DNA of 64,000 bases from NCBI RefSeq assembly GCF_013407925.2, contig NZ_CP060201.1:434001-498000 (forward strand), in the 5' to 3' direction. The notes under the pieces are model-generated. The model was not told the origin of the DNA. It saw nothing but the letters and a program-made list of their open reading frames with translations, and made no database searches. Below, one piece after another: positions 46,247 to 54,781 of this stretch. This stretch comes from Pseudomonas protegens (GTDB taxonomy: Bacteria > Pseudomonadota > Gammaproteobacteria > Pseudomonadales > Pseudomonadaceae). A program made the position numbers and the translations under genes. The stretch's first letter is position 1. Every line of letters begins with the position of its first letter.

Positions 46247-46278
46247 GCCCGCCCCTGCTTGCCAGGGGCGGGCTTTTT
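46247..46278 (+). terminator. Rho-independent terminator of ilvE
   Basis: An 11-bp perfect stem, GCCCGCCCCTG and CAGGGGCGGGC, with a 5-base loop (CTTGC), is followed by TTTTTATT. The T-run overlaps the stop codon of the opposing gene at 46277, so the hairpin also lies at the end of that operon. Confidence 0.93.
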
Positions 46279-47113
46279 ATTGCCCGCTGCCAATCCGCTT
46301 GCCGCGCCTTGCTGCCACCGCACTGGCCTGGCCATCGCGCTGCTTGCCGTGGCGCGCTTGGCTGATCAACGCCGGAATCAGCGGTCCCTCCGGCAGGTGC
46401 TTCCAGAACCGGGTCGGCAGGTGCCCCTGCATGACCTTGGGGTTGAGCCGCGCCGGGTTGAAGATGTGGCTGTAGTAGGCCAGCCACAGCTCGCCTCCGG
46501 GGTCGTCGCCGGCCTGGGCCAGTTGCTGCCAGCCTGTGGGGCACTGGCGCTGGTGGTGCAGGTGCTCGCCGTCGAAATACACCCCGTCCCGGGGCGTGGC
46601 GATCATCCAGCGGTGGCGCCCCATGCGTCCGATGAAGTGCCGGCTGACCGGGGCCAGGATGTCGTGGGCCGGGTCGTGCCAGGCCACGTATTCAGGCTGC
46701 TCGGCCAGGGATGAGCGTCCCTCGGGCAGCCTGACGAAACGCACGAAGGCATGCAGGTGATGGGCCTCGCGGTCCACCTGTTTGATACGCCGCTGCAACT
46801 CGCTGCCCAGTTGATCGCCGCTGAGCATGGCCGTGCGGTCGCCATGGCTGACCCGCCACAGCACCTCGTAGAGCAGGCTCCAGCGCTGCTCGCCGCGATA
46901 GCAGGCGGCCCGTTGCAACAGCTCCAGCAGGGCCTGGGGAATGCGCGCGCGAAAGGGCCCGGGCTGTTCCGGGCAGCTCTCGTCGCTGGCAAACAGGTCG
47001 GCCTCCTGCTCCCCGGCCCAGCTGACCCGGCTCGGGTCGATGGAATGACTGAGCAACCAGCGCGCCTGCTGGCGCCAGGTGTCGAACAGGTCGTCGCAGT
47101 CCAGGCTGATCAT
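46277..47113 (-). CDS. TIGR03915-type DNA-repair-associated protein (radical SAM partner)
   Basis: 278-residue protein of the family found beside a dedicated radical SAM protein (TIGR03915 as I recall it) and sometimes fused to uracil-DNA-glycosylase-like domains. Recognisable parts are FRARIPQALLELLQRAACYR, VDREAHHLHAFVRFVRLPEG, and YVAWHDPAHDILAPVSRHFI followed by RHRWMIATPRDGVYFDGEHL. No catalytic motif is obvious and function is unknown; a role in DNA metabolism is a family prediction. Its ATG overlaps the stop of the radical SAM gene, so both share the LexA-box promoter. Confidence 0.82.
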   Translation of the reverse strand: MISLDCDDLFDTWRQQARWLLSHSIDPSRVSWAGEQEADLFASDESCPEQPGPFRARIPQALLELLQRAACYRGEQRWSLLYEVLWRVSHGDRTAMLSGDQLGSELQRRIKQVDREAHHLHAFVRFVRLPEGRSSLAEQPEYVAWHDPAHDILAPVSRHFIGRMGRHRWMIATPRDGVYFDGEHLHHQRQCPTGWQQLAQAGDDPGGELWLAYYSHIFNPARLNPKVMQGHLPTRFWKHLPEGPLIPALISQARHGKQRDGQASAVAARRGKRIGSGQ

Positions 47114-48330
47114 CCCCAGAGCCCCATCTGCTGCGGTTGTGGCCGGTCCCGCAATTGCTGATAGAGCAGCGCGCTGCTGGTTTCCGCCTGCTGCGGGTGA
47201 TAGTCGCTGGTGATGAAGAACGGCTTGGCCTTGCTCAGCACACAGCGCATGCGCGCCAGGTCCTCGAAGCGGATGCGCCGCTCGCGGCGTAGCTCCACCA
47301 GGCGCTGGGTAGTACGCAGGCCGATCCCCGGAATGCGTGAGATCAGCGCCGGCTCGGCGCGGTTCAGGTCCAGGGGAAACAGGCTGCGGTTGTCCAGGGC
47401 CCAGGCCAGCTTGGGGTCGATATCCAGGGCCAGGTGCCCCGGCCCCTTGAAGAGTTCGTTGGCGCTGAAGCCATAGCCGCGCAACAGGAAGTCGGCCTGG
47501 TACAGACGGTGCTCGCGCATCAGCGGCGGCGCGGCCAGGGGCACGCTTTTCGGGCTGTTGGGGATCGGGCTGAACGCCGAGTAATAGACCCGGCGCAGGC
47601 GGAAATTGCCGTACAGCGCCTCGGCGCTGTGGAGAATGGTGCTGTCATCGGTGTCGTCGGCGCCGACGATCATCTGGGTGCTCTGCCCGGCCGGGGCGAA
47701 ACGCGGCGCCCGGGGCTCGTTGAGCACGGTCTGCTCGCCGGTATAGATGGTGCGCATGGCCTGCTTGATCGAGCCCAGGTGTTTTTCCGGGGCCAGGGTC
47801 TTGAGGCCCTGGTCGGTGGGCAACTCGACATTGACGCTGAGGCGGTCGGCATAGCGCCCGGCCTGCTCGATCAGCAGCGGGTCGGCGTCGGGGATGGTCT
47901 TGAGGTGGATATAGCCGCGGAACTCGTGCTCCTCGCGCAGCAGCCGGGCCACCCGCACCAGTTGCTCCATGGTGTAGTCCGCCGAGCGGATGATCCCCGA
48001 GCTGAGGAACAGCCCGCTGACGCAGTTGCGCCGGTAGAAATCCAGGGTCAGGCGCACCACTTCCTCGGGGCTGAAGCGCGCCCGGGGCACGTCGCTGGAA
48101 CGGCGATTGACGCAGTACTGGCAGTCGTAGAGGCAGAAATTGGTCAGCAGCACCTTGAGCAGCGAGACGCAACGCCCATCTGGCGTATAGCTGTGGCAGA
48201 TGCCCATGCCATTGCTCGAACCCAGCCCGCTTCTGCCTTCGGAGCTGCGCTTGGGCGCGCCGCTGCTGGCGCAGGAAGCGTCGTACTTGGCGGCATCGGC
48301 GAGGATGCTCAGCTTGTCGATCAGTTGCAT
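47110..48330 (-). CDS. Radical SAM protein, putative DNA modification/repair (TIGR03916-type)
   Basis: 406-residue radical SAM protein. The [4Fe-4S]-SAM motif is LTNFCLYDCQYCVNR (CxxxCxxC, about residues 66-74). The N-terminus LADAAKYDASCASSGAPKRS and the C-terminal helix-hairpin-helix (ALISRIPGIGLRTTQRLVEL), a DNA-binding-type element, fit the putative DNA modification/repair family. Substrate unknown. A perfect LexA box lies 14 bp upstream of the ATG; there is no clear ribosome site. First gene of a two-gene operon. Confidence 0.87.
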   Translation of the reverse strand: MQLIDKLSILADAAKYDASCASSGAPKRSSEGRSGLGSSNGMGICHSYTPDGRCVSLLKVLLTNFCLYDCQYCVNRRSSDVPRARFSPEEVVRLTLDFYRRNCVSGLFLSSGIIRSADYTMEQLVRVARLLREEHEFRGYIHLKTIPDADPLLIEQAGRYADRLSVNVELPTDQGLKTLAPEKHLGSIKQAMRTIYTGEQTVLNEPRAPRFAPAGQSTQMIVGADDTDDSTILHSAEALYGNFRLRRVYYSAFSPIPNSPKSVPLAAPPLMREHRLYQADFLLRGYGFSANELFKGPGHLALDIDPKLAWALDNRSLFPLDLNRAEPALISRIPGIGLRTTQRLVELRRERRIRFEDLARMRCVLSKAKPFFITSDYHPQQAETSSALLYQQLRDRPQPQQMGLWG

Positions 48331-48343
48331 GGTCGGGCCCGGA

Positions 48344-48363
48344 TACTGTTTTTATATACAGTA
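48344..48363 (-). promoter_or_regulatory. LexA (SOS) box
   Basis: TACTGTTTTTATATACAGTA matches the CTGT-N8-ACAG LexA consensus with extended TA flanks and symmetric ends. It lies 14 bp upstream of the radical SAM start codon, where binding would block the promoter. Transcription is read on the minus strand. Confidence 0.88.
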
Positions 48364-48506
48364 CAGAGTAAAACCCCGGGACCACAAGAGAGTGGCCGCA
48401 GGCAAAATGAAAAAAACCTCTCGCCACCCCACCGGCAGCCTGGAGCTATTGCTGAAAATCCTTAAGATACGCCCGCTCCCAAGACCTCTGGAAAGGACTC
48501 TGCCCC

Positions 48507-49157
48507 ATGCCTCGTCACTACCGTTTCTGCCTGTTCGGCATGGCCCTGCTGTCGAGCCTTGCCGCCAATGCCGCGCCCACCGACCAGGCACTGATCGACG
48601 CCCTGTACGCCAAAGTCCAGGCCCGGCAGGACTGGCAAGCCCAGGCCAGGCAATGCCCCGGCGACAACATGCCGGCCAGGACCGCGACCCGGGCCACGCA
48701 GGCCAACCGCTGCGACACCCCGGAGCAGCTGGGGGCCTGCCTGCAGCGCTGCGAAACCGGCGACGGCAACGATTGCTACTGGCTGGCAACCACCCTGCAA
48801 CAGGCCAAAGGGCCCGCCGCAGGCTATGAACCGCTGTACCAGCGCGCTTGCAGCCTGGGCCTGGTTTCCGGCTGCACCAACCGCGCCGCCGGCATGCTCA
48901 CCGCCGACGCCGACAACCAGGCCACCCGCCACTGTGCGGTGCAGACCTTCAACAAGGCCTGTGAGCTGAATGATCCCTGGGCCTGCACGATGTACGGCTT
49001 CCACCTGAGCCGGGGCATAGGCGTAGCGCCCGACGCCGATCTGGCACTGAAGGTGCTGGATAAATCCTGCAAGTACGGCCCCGCCGACCCGGCCTGCAGC
49101 GGGGCTCGCCAGTTGCAGGAAGAGATCCGCGAGGCCATTCGCGCGGCGCGGCCCTGA
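48507..49157 (+). CDS. Sel1-like repeat secreted protein
   Basis: 216-residue protein with a signal peptide cleaved after about residue 22 (SLAANA). The mature part has regularly spaced Cys pairs (LGACLQRCETGDGNDCYWLA, YQRACSLGLVSGCTNRAAG, FNKACELNDPWACTMYGFHL) in the manner of HcpA-type Sel1 repeats, each likely cross-linked by a disulfide. Periplasmic by inference. AAGGA lies 10 bases upstream of the ATG. No operon partner; function unknown. Confidence 0.8.
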   Translation: MPRHYRFCLFGMALLSSLAANAAPTDQALIDALYAKVQARQDWQAQARQCPGDNMPARTATRATQANRCDTPEQLGACLQRCETGDGNDCYWLATTLQQAKGPAAGYEPLYQRACSLGLVSGCTNRAAGMLTADADNQATRHCAVQTFNKACELNDPWACTMYGFHLSRGIGVAPDADLALKVLDKSCKYGPADPACSGARQLQEEIREAIRAARP

Positions 49158-49224
49158 CAGCCGTCGAGGGGATGCTTTCGCCGGTCAGCCGGCTCCAGCG
49201 GGAAACACGCCGGCGAACCATCCC

Positions 49225-50391
49225 TCAAAAGTACTTCAGCCATCCCAGGTCGCGGCGCCGCGCCTTGAGCCGGGCGAAGGCGCGCACCGGCGGGTAAAGC
49301 AGCACCGCCAGCAGCGGCGTGATCAGCCACAGCCAGCCCAGCGAATCGAAGCCGAAATAGGCCCCATGGTTGCGCCCCAACAGCGCCACGGCCAACAGAT
49401 ACAAGCCCTTGAGCACATACAGGTGCAACAGGTAGAAGAACATCGGCGCGCCACCCAATACCCCGAGCACCGCGACCCAACGGCGTTCCTGGCAGCGCTC
49501 CAGGGCGCGCAGCAAAAGCAGCCCCACGCCCAGGGTCAGGGCGATGAACAGCAGCGACGGTGGGTACTTGGTGATATTGAAGAAGCTCATCAGGGTTTGC
49601 ACCCAGCTGTCGCCACTGACCCAGGGCCGCTCGCCATAACCGTTGAGCAGACGCAGCAGGACAAACCCCGCCAGCGCCGCCAGCCCGCACCGCAGCAACC
49701 CGCGCTGGCGCCGCTGGCTGTCGGTCTCGGCGGCGAACCACGGCCCCAGCACATAGCCCAGGCCGATCACGCCGATCCACGGCAGCAGCGGATAGGAAGT
49801 GCGCAGGCGCAAGGCCTCGCCGAATTCGATCCAGCCCCGGTCATGCAGGATCGCCCAAGGCACATGCAGCGCCTCGCCCGCGGCGAAATGCACGCCATCG
49901 AGCAGGTTGTGCCCGCCGATCAGCAGCAGGCTCAGCGCCAGCAGCACGGCGCGCGGCAACCACAGCAGCGCCGCCAGCGCCAGCATGCTCAAGCCGATGA
50001 CCCAGATCACCTGCAGGTAGATCACGCTCGGCGGGATCTGCCCGGTCCAGGCGAAGTTCACCAGGGTCAGTTCCAGCAGCACCAGGAACAACCCGCGCTT
50101 GAACAGAAAGGCGCTGGCCTCGGCCCGATGGCCGTGCTTGTGGGCGAACAGGCTGGCCGAAAGCCCGGTCAGCAGGACAAAGACCGGCGCGCACAGGTGT
50201 GCCAGGGTGCGGCTGACAAACAGCCCGGGCTCGGTAGTGGCGACGTCCATCGGGTCGCTGACCTGGCGGTGCAGAAAGAAGGTTTCGCGGACGTGGTCCA
50301 GAAGCATCAACAGCATCACCAGCCCGCGCAGGGCATCGATGCTCAGCAGCCGGGAGCCCGGGCGGGTACACGTATCGGACAAGGCACTCAT
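49225..50391 (-). CDS. DUF1624 family membrane protein (acyltransferase-like)
   Basis: 388-residue membrane protein with about ten helices. The N-terminal RLLSIDALRGLVMLLMLLDHVRE motif and the LFVSRTLAHLCAPVFVLLTG segment are typical of the DUF1624/heparan-alpha-glucosaminide acetyltransferase-like superfamily. The catalytic reaction in bacteria is not established; transfer of acyl groups to envelope glycans is a possibility. Single gene; neighbours do not suggest a pathway. Confidence 0.8.
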   Translation of the reverse strand: MSALSDTCTRPGSRLLSIDALRGLVMLLMLLDHVRETFFLHRQVSDPMDVATTEPGLFVSRTLAHLCAPVFVLLTGLSASLFAHKHGHRAEASAFLFKRGLFLVLLELTLVNFAWTGQIPPSVIYLQVIWVIGLSMLALAALLWLPRAVLLALSLLLIGGHNLLDGVHFAAGEALHVPWAILHDRGWIEFGEALRLRTSYPLLPWIGVIGLGYVLGPWFAAETDSQRRQRGLLRCGLAALAGFVLLRLLNGYGERPWVSGDSWVQTLMSFFNITKYPPSLLFIALTLGVGLLLLRALERCQERRWVAVLGVLGGAPMFFYLLHLYVLKGLYLLAVALLGRNHGAYFGFDSLGWLWLITPLLAVLLYPPVRAFARLKARRRDLGWLKYF

Positions 50392-50554
50392 GAAAAAGCC
50401 ATCACCACCTGAAGTTCAAAGAAACGGCGCCGCTCGGGGAGCGGCGAAAGGCCGTTACTTTATAACATCAACTGACAATGGCCAAAGGCTCGATCCAGCG
50501 GCACCCGTGGGCGGGCTGTCCCGCGCGGTGCCGGCTCAATGACGGCAACCGGCA

Positions 50555-51352
50555 CTACTGGTGCTGCACCTGCACCATCGAACTGACCTGGACCCGGGCC
50601 AGCATCTGCTCCGCCCCTCCCCCACGCCGCATGCCGCGCACCGGGCAGGCATCCAGGTAATCCAGGCCCACCGCCAGTTTCAGGTGCCGCTCGGGGCGGG
50701 TCAGGCGGTTGGTCACGTCGAAGCTGTACCAGCCGTCGTCGAGCCAGGCTTCGGCCCAGGCATGACTGGCCAGATGGCTGGCGTCCTCGGTGCACAGGTA
50801 GCCGGACACATAACGCGCGGGAATCCCCAGGCTGCGGGCGCAGGCTAGGAACGCGTGGGTATGGTCCTGGCAGACCCCGGCACCGCCGGCAAAGGCCTCG
50901 GCCGCGGTGCTGCCGACTCCGGTGGCGCCGGGGCTGTAGGGCATGTGCTCGGCCAGGGCCTGCATCAGCTCGGTGAGCGCGGCGCGGTCGCGCCCTTCGC
51001 CGCAGTGGCGCCGGGCAAACTCGCAGAGGGCCGCGTCGGCCTTGCTCAGGTGGCTGGTGCGCAGGAACGGCAGCGGCGACTGGCTGTCGCCTTCCACCTC
51101 GCGGCCCTCGTCGATCTGCACTTCGCCAAAGGCGGTGAGGATGATGGCGCCATGGGGCTCGTCGAGGGTCATGACGTGCAGGATGTTGCCGTAGGGATCG
51201 CGCTGGGCGCGGACCCGGCGTGGCAGTTCCAGCTGCCACTGCAGGACCCGCTGGCACTGGCTGTCCTGGGGCGTCAGGCGCAGGAACTGGATGCTGGTGC
51301 AGACTTCGTCGGCGTAGCTGTAGGTTGTGTCGTGGCGAATGGACAGTTTCAT
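50555..51352 (-). CDS. Transglutaminase-like protein (bacterial N-term plus TGc)
   Basis: 265-residue protein: N-terminal bacterial transglutaminase-like domain (MKLSIRHDTTYSYADEVCTS) and a TGc core with the catalytic triad visible as Cys in GGAGVCQDHTHAF, His in ASHAWAEAW and Asp in WYSFDVTNR. Probably a peptidase or ligase on small peptides rather than a protein cross-linker. ATG overlaps the stop of the alpha-E gene (ATGA), with GGAGG just upstream. Last gene of the ATP-grasp operon. Confidence 0.88.
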   Translation of the reverse strand: MKLSIRHDTTYSYADEVCTSIQFLRLTPQDSQCQRVLQWQLELPRRVRAQRDPYGNILHVMTLDEPHGAIILTAFGEVQIDEGREVEGDSQSPLPFLRTSHLSKADAALCEFARRHCGEGRDRAALTELMQALAEHMPYSPGATGVGSTAAEAFAGGAGVCQDHTHAFLACARSLGIPARYVSGYLCTEDASHLASHAWAEAWLDDGWYSFDVTNRLTRPERHLKLAVGLDYLDACPVRGMRRGGGAEQMLARVQVSSMVQVQHQ

Positions 51353-52299
51353 ACCACCTCCAGATAGGATTCGTGCACGGTCTGCCCCAGGTGGCGGATC
51401 TGCCCGATGCAATCGGTCAGCCACTGGTGCAGGCCGGAGTCGAGAATCTCCTCGATCCCGGTGTAGCGCAGGCGGGCATTGAGTTCGGCGGCCAGGCGCT
51501 GGGCCGGGCGGCCGTTGTCGCCCGGCAAGGTGGCCAGGAGCTGGTCCAGTTCCTCGACACAGGCCAGCAGGGAGCGCGGTACGTCGGCGCGCAGCAGCAA
51601 CATCTCGGACACCTGCTCGGCCCCCGGGGCATTGCGGTAGATCTCGTTGAACGCCTCGAAGGACGACAAGGCGCGGAGCAAGGCGCTCCACTGGTAGTAG
51701 CCCCGGGCCGAATCGTCGCTGACCTCCTCGGACTCCTCGCCGAACATTTCGTAGCGTGCGTCCAGCAGGCGCAGGGTGTTGTCGGCGCGCTCGATGAAGG
51801 TCCCCAGACGAATGAAGCGGTAGGCGTCGTTGCGCATGATGGTGCCGGCGGTGGCGCCGCGAAACAGGTGCGAGCGCTCCTTGACCCATTCGCAGAACTG
51901 ACTGATGCCGTAGCGCCCCAGGCCGTTGGCGGCGATGTTGCGCATCTCCAGCCAGGTGGCGTTCATGTTCTCCCACATGTCGGCGGTGATCCGCCCGCGC
52001 ACCGCGTGGGCATTGCTGCGCGCCGCCCGCAGGCAGCAATAGATGCTACCGGGGTTGGTGTCGTCGAGGGCAAAGAAGTGCAGCATGCGCTCGCTGTTGA
52101 GTTCACCGTAGCGCTGGTTGTAGTCGTCCAGGGTGCCGGCGGCCAGCAGCGACATGGACAGTTCGGCATGGCCGTCGCCGCGCCCGGCCTGGGGCATCAG
52201 CGACAGCGAGTAACTGACGTCGAGCATGCGCGCCAGGTTCTCGGCACGCTCCAGGTAGCGGGACATCCAGTACAGGTCCGCAGCGGTTCTTGAGAGCAT
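51349..52299 (-). CDS. Alpha-E domain protein (DUF403)
   Basis: 316-residue, mostly helical protein with the typical start MLSRTAADLYWMSRYLERAE and the conserved RIRLGTFIERADNTLRLLD-like segment (RFIRLGTFIERADNTLRLLD). Family is almost always encoded between a circularly permuted ATP-grasp protein and a transglutaminase, as here. Its role is unknown. It starts three bases after the ATP-grasp stop and overlaps the next gene. Confidence 0.88.
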   Translation of the reverse strand: MLSRTAADLYWMSRYLERAENLARMLDVSYSLSLMPQAGRGDGHAELSMSLLAAGTLDDYNQRYGELNSERMLHFFALDDTNPGSIYCCLRAARSNAHAVRGRITADMWENMNATWLEMRNIAANGLGRYGISQFCEWVKERSHLFRGATAGTIMRNDAYRFIRLGTFIERADNTLRLLDARYEMFGEESEEVSDDSARGYYQWSALLRALSSFEAFNEIYRNAPGAEQVSEMLLLRADVPRSLLACVEELDQLLATLPGDNGRPAQRLAAELNARLRYTGIEEILDSGLHQWLTDCIGQIRHLGQTVHESYLEVV

Positions 52300-52302
52300 G
52301 GT

Positions 52303-53712
52303 TCAGTCCTCCACTACCCAGGTGTCTTTGGTACCGCCGCCCTGGGACGAGTTCACCACCAGCGAGCCCTCGCGCAGCGCGACGCGGGTCAGGCCGCCAG
52401 GCACCAGGCGGGTTTCCCGGCCGGACAGGACGAACGGCCGCAGGTCGATGTGCCGCGGCGCGATGCCGTTTTCGACGAAGGTCGGACAGGTCGACAGCGA
52501 CAGGGTCGGCTGGGCGATATACGCCTCGGGACGGGCCTTGAGCCGGGCGCGGAACTCCTCGATCTGGGCCGCCGTGGCCGCCGGCCCCACCAGCATGCCG
52601 TAGCCGCCGGAACCCTGGGTTTCCTTGACCACCAGGTCCGGCAGGTTGGCCAGCACGTGGGACAGCTCGGCGGGGTTGCGGCACTGCCAGGTGGGCACGT
52701 TCTTGAGGATCGGCTCCTCGCTGAGGTAGAAGCGGATCATCTTGTCCACGTAGGGGTAGATCGACTTGTCGTCGGCGACCCCGGTGCCCACGGCGTTGGC
52801 CAGCACCACGTTACCGCAGCGGTAGGCGGCGATCAGCCCGGGCACGCCGAGCAGGGAGTCGGGGTTGAACGACAGCGGATCGAGAAAGGCGTCGTCCAGC
52901 CGGCGATAGATCACATCCACCGCCTGGGCCCCGGCCGTGGTGCGCATGAATACCCGGTCGTCACGCACGAACAGATCGGCCCCTTCCACCAGTTCCACGC
53001 CCATCTCCCGGGCCAGGAACGCATGCTCGAAATAGGCGCTGTTGAAGCGTCCCGGGGTCAGCACCACCACCGTGGGATGGTCCAGGGGGCTGGCGCTTTT
53101 CAGGGTTTCGAGCAGCAGGTTGGGGTAATGGTCGATGGGCGCGATGCGCTGGGCGGCGAACAGTTCGGGAAACAGACGCATCATCATCTTGCGGTCTTCG
53201 AGCATGTAGCTCACGCCGCTGGGGGTGCGCAGGTTGTCCTCGAGCACGTAGTAGCTGCCGTCGCCATCGCGCACCAGGTCCACCCCGGCGATATGGGCGT
53301 AGATGCCGCGGTGCAGGTTCAGGCCCTGCATGGCCACCTGATAGCCCTCGTTGGCCAGCACCTGTTCGGCGGGAATGATGCCCTCCTTGATGATCCGCTG
53401 GCCCTGATAGATATCGGCCAGGAACAGGTTCAGCGCCTGGACCCGCTGCACGCAGCCGCGCTCCACGGTGCGCCACTCGCTGGCCTTGATGCTGCGGGGA
53501 ATGATGTCGAAGGGAATCAACCGCTCGGTGCCCTGCTCGTCGCCGTACAGGGTGAAGGTGATACCGGCGCGATGGAACAACAGATCGGCTTCGCGCCGCC
53601 GCTGCTCCAGAAGCTCCAGGGGGGTGTCCGCCAACCAACGGGCGAACGCTGCGTAATGGGGTCGACACGTGCCGCTGGCAGCGTACATTTCATCGAAAAA
53701 AGCGCGGGACAT
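52303..53712 (-). CDS. Circularly permuted ATP-grasp type 2 protein
   Basis: 469-residue protein of the DUF404/DUF407 permuted ATP-grasp group, which probably joins a carboxylate to an amine with ATP. Motifs include FHRAGITFTLYGDEQGTERL, VLEDNLRTPSGVSYMLEDR, VVVLTPGRFNSAYFEHAFLA and LVVKETQGSGGYGMLVGP. AAGGAG lies 7 bases before the ATG. Heads a three-gene operon (ATP-grasp, alpha-E, transglutaminase). The peptide it may make or modify is unknown. Confidence 0.9.
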   Translation of the reverse strand: MSRAFFDEMYAASGTCRPHYAAFARWLADTPLELLEQRRREADLLFHRAGITFTLYGDEQGTERLIPFDIIPRSIKASEWRTVERGCVQRVQALNLFLADIYQGQRIIKEGIIPAEQVLANEGYQVAMQGLNLHRGIYAHIAGVDLVRDGDGSYYVLEDNLRTPSGVSYMLEDRKMMMRLFPELFAAQRIAPIDHYPNLLLETLKSASPLDHPTVVVLTPGRFNSAYFEHAFLAREMGVELVEGADLFVRDDRVFMRTTAGAQAVDVIYRRLDDAFLDPLSFNPDSLLGVPGLIAAYRCGNVVLANAVGTGVADDKSIYPYVDKMIRFYLSEEPILKNVPTWQCRNPAELSHVLANLPDLVVKETQGSGGYGMLVGPAATAAQIEEFRARLKARPEAYIAQPTLSLSTCPTFVENGIAPRHIDLRPFVLSGRETRLVPGGLTRVALREGSLVVNSSQGGGTKDTWVVED

Positions 53713-54197
53713 AGCCAACTCCTTGCCGTGATGCAAACGGCTTCTTATCTGAACCCTGTGTGTACCTAACCCGGCTTTGCCCTGGCAGGGATCCTGGCTC
53801 CCTGACCGTGAAAACACCTCCTCAGTGCTGTGTCGGGGCGGCCCCTGCCGCCCTGGTGAAACAGCGGTAGCAATCGCTATGCCGCAAATCCGCAAACAGC
53901 GGACAAAGCGCCGCCGCGCGCCAAAAATGCTCAATAAGCGACATTAAGTTTCATAAAAGTGACCCGGCCACCCCGAACCAGACCGACCTTGGACCTGTTC
54001 AAGAGCGCTCGGACGCCACCGGGGGGCAACGGGCGCGGGCAGAATCGGTGCACAAAGCCCGACAGCGGATTTTCTTGCCCCGTAACCGGGAGTTTTTTCA
54101 CCCAATCCTGCTCACAGCGGCCGTTGCGCCCCTGAGCAATGACTGTAGCTGCACCATTGAGGTTCAAAGCAAAAATCGGCGCGGGCGGCCCCGGGCC
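53713..54197. other. Gene-free region, 485 bp
   Basis: Upstream of the ATP-grasp operon. No credible gene: the longest frame (minus strand 53931-54167) lacks a ribosome site and family resemblance. There are AT-richer patches near 53930-53960 and 54060-54110 that might hold the operon promoter, but I recognise no specific site. Confidence 0.5.
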
Positions 54198-54698
54198 TCA
54201 GGGGCGCGCCGGCAAGCTGGCCAGAATCACCGCCACGGCCTGCTCCGGCGTCAGCCGCGCGCTGTCCAGGCGCAGGGGCGGCGACGCCCAGGCCTGATAC
54301 TCGTGGGTTTGCACTGATTGCCAGTCGGGCGCTTGCAGGCCCGGTACATCCAGTTGCCGGGTTTCGACCCGCCGGCGATGCTCCAGCGGATCGCCACAGT
54401 GCACTTCGATGTCCAGCAGCGCGACCCCCAGCCTGTCCGCCAGCCGGCGCCAGGCTTGACGACTTTCGGCCACTGGATTGACGCAGTCCGCCAGCACGCT
54501 ATTGCCCAGGGCCAGGTTGGCCTCGGCCAGTTGCAGGGCGATCTGGTAGCCGCCCTTGCCCACCTCGGGCAGGCCGGCGTCGCGCAAGCCCTGCTCGATG
54601 CTGTCGATGCGCAGGTAGGTGGCCCCCAGGTGCGGCACCAGGGCACGGGCGATGGTGGTCTTGCCGGTGCCCGGCAAGCCGCTGAAGACGATGAGCAT
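54198..54698 (-). CDS. Small AAA/kinase-like ATP-binding protein
   Basis: 166-residue P-loop protein: Walker A FSGLPGTGKTTIARAL at residues about 5-20, then TYLRIDSIEQGLRD and SVLADCVNPVAESRQAWRRL, the pattern of small nucleoside/gluconate-type kinases and zeta-toxin-like ATPases. The phosphate acceptor cannot be assigned. No antitoxin gene is adjacent. I use the ATG with AGG 8 bases upstream rather than the longer frame. Confidence 0.78.
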   Translation of the reverse strand: MLIVFSGLPGTGKTTIARALVPHLGATYLRIDSIEQGLRDAGLPEVGKGGYQIALQLAEANLALGNSVLADCVNPVAESRQAWRRLADRLGVALLDIEVHCGDPLEHRRRVETRQLDVPGLQAPDWQSVQTHEYQAWASPPLRLDSARLTPEQAVAVILASLPARP

Positions 54699-54781
54699 GC
54701 AAGAACCTGCCTGAATCAAGGGGCCCACAGCTTCGCCACAATGGCCGCCCGCGTCCAGCGCAACGGCTCAGCAGGCGACCC

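Noticed and set aside
53931..54167. 78-codon minus-strand frame upstream of the ATP-grasp operon
   Set aside because: No ribosome site, no recognisable domain and arginine-rich biased composition; treated as intergenic.
54198..54698. Zeta-type toxin
   Set aside because: The P-loop and size would fit, but no epsilon-type antitoxin or other toxin-antitoxin context is present; left as a kinase-like ATPase.
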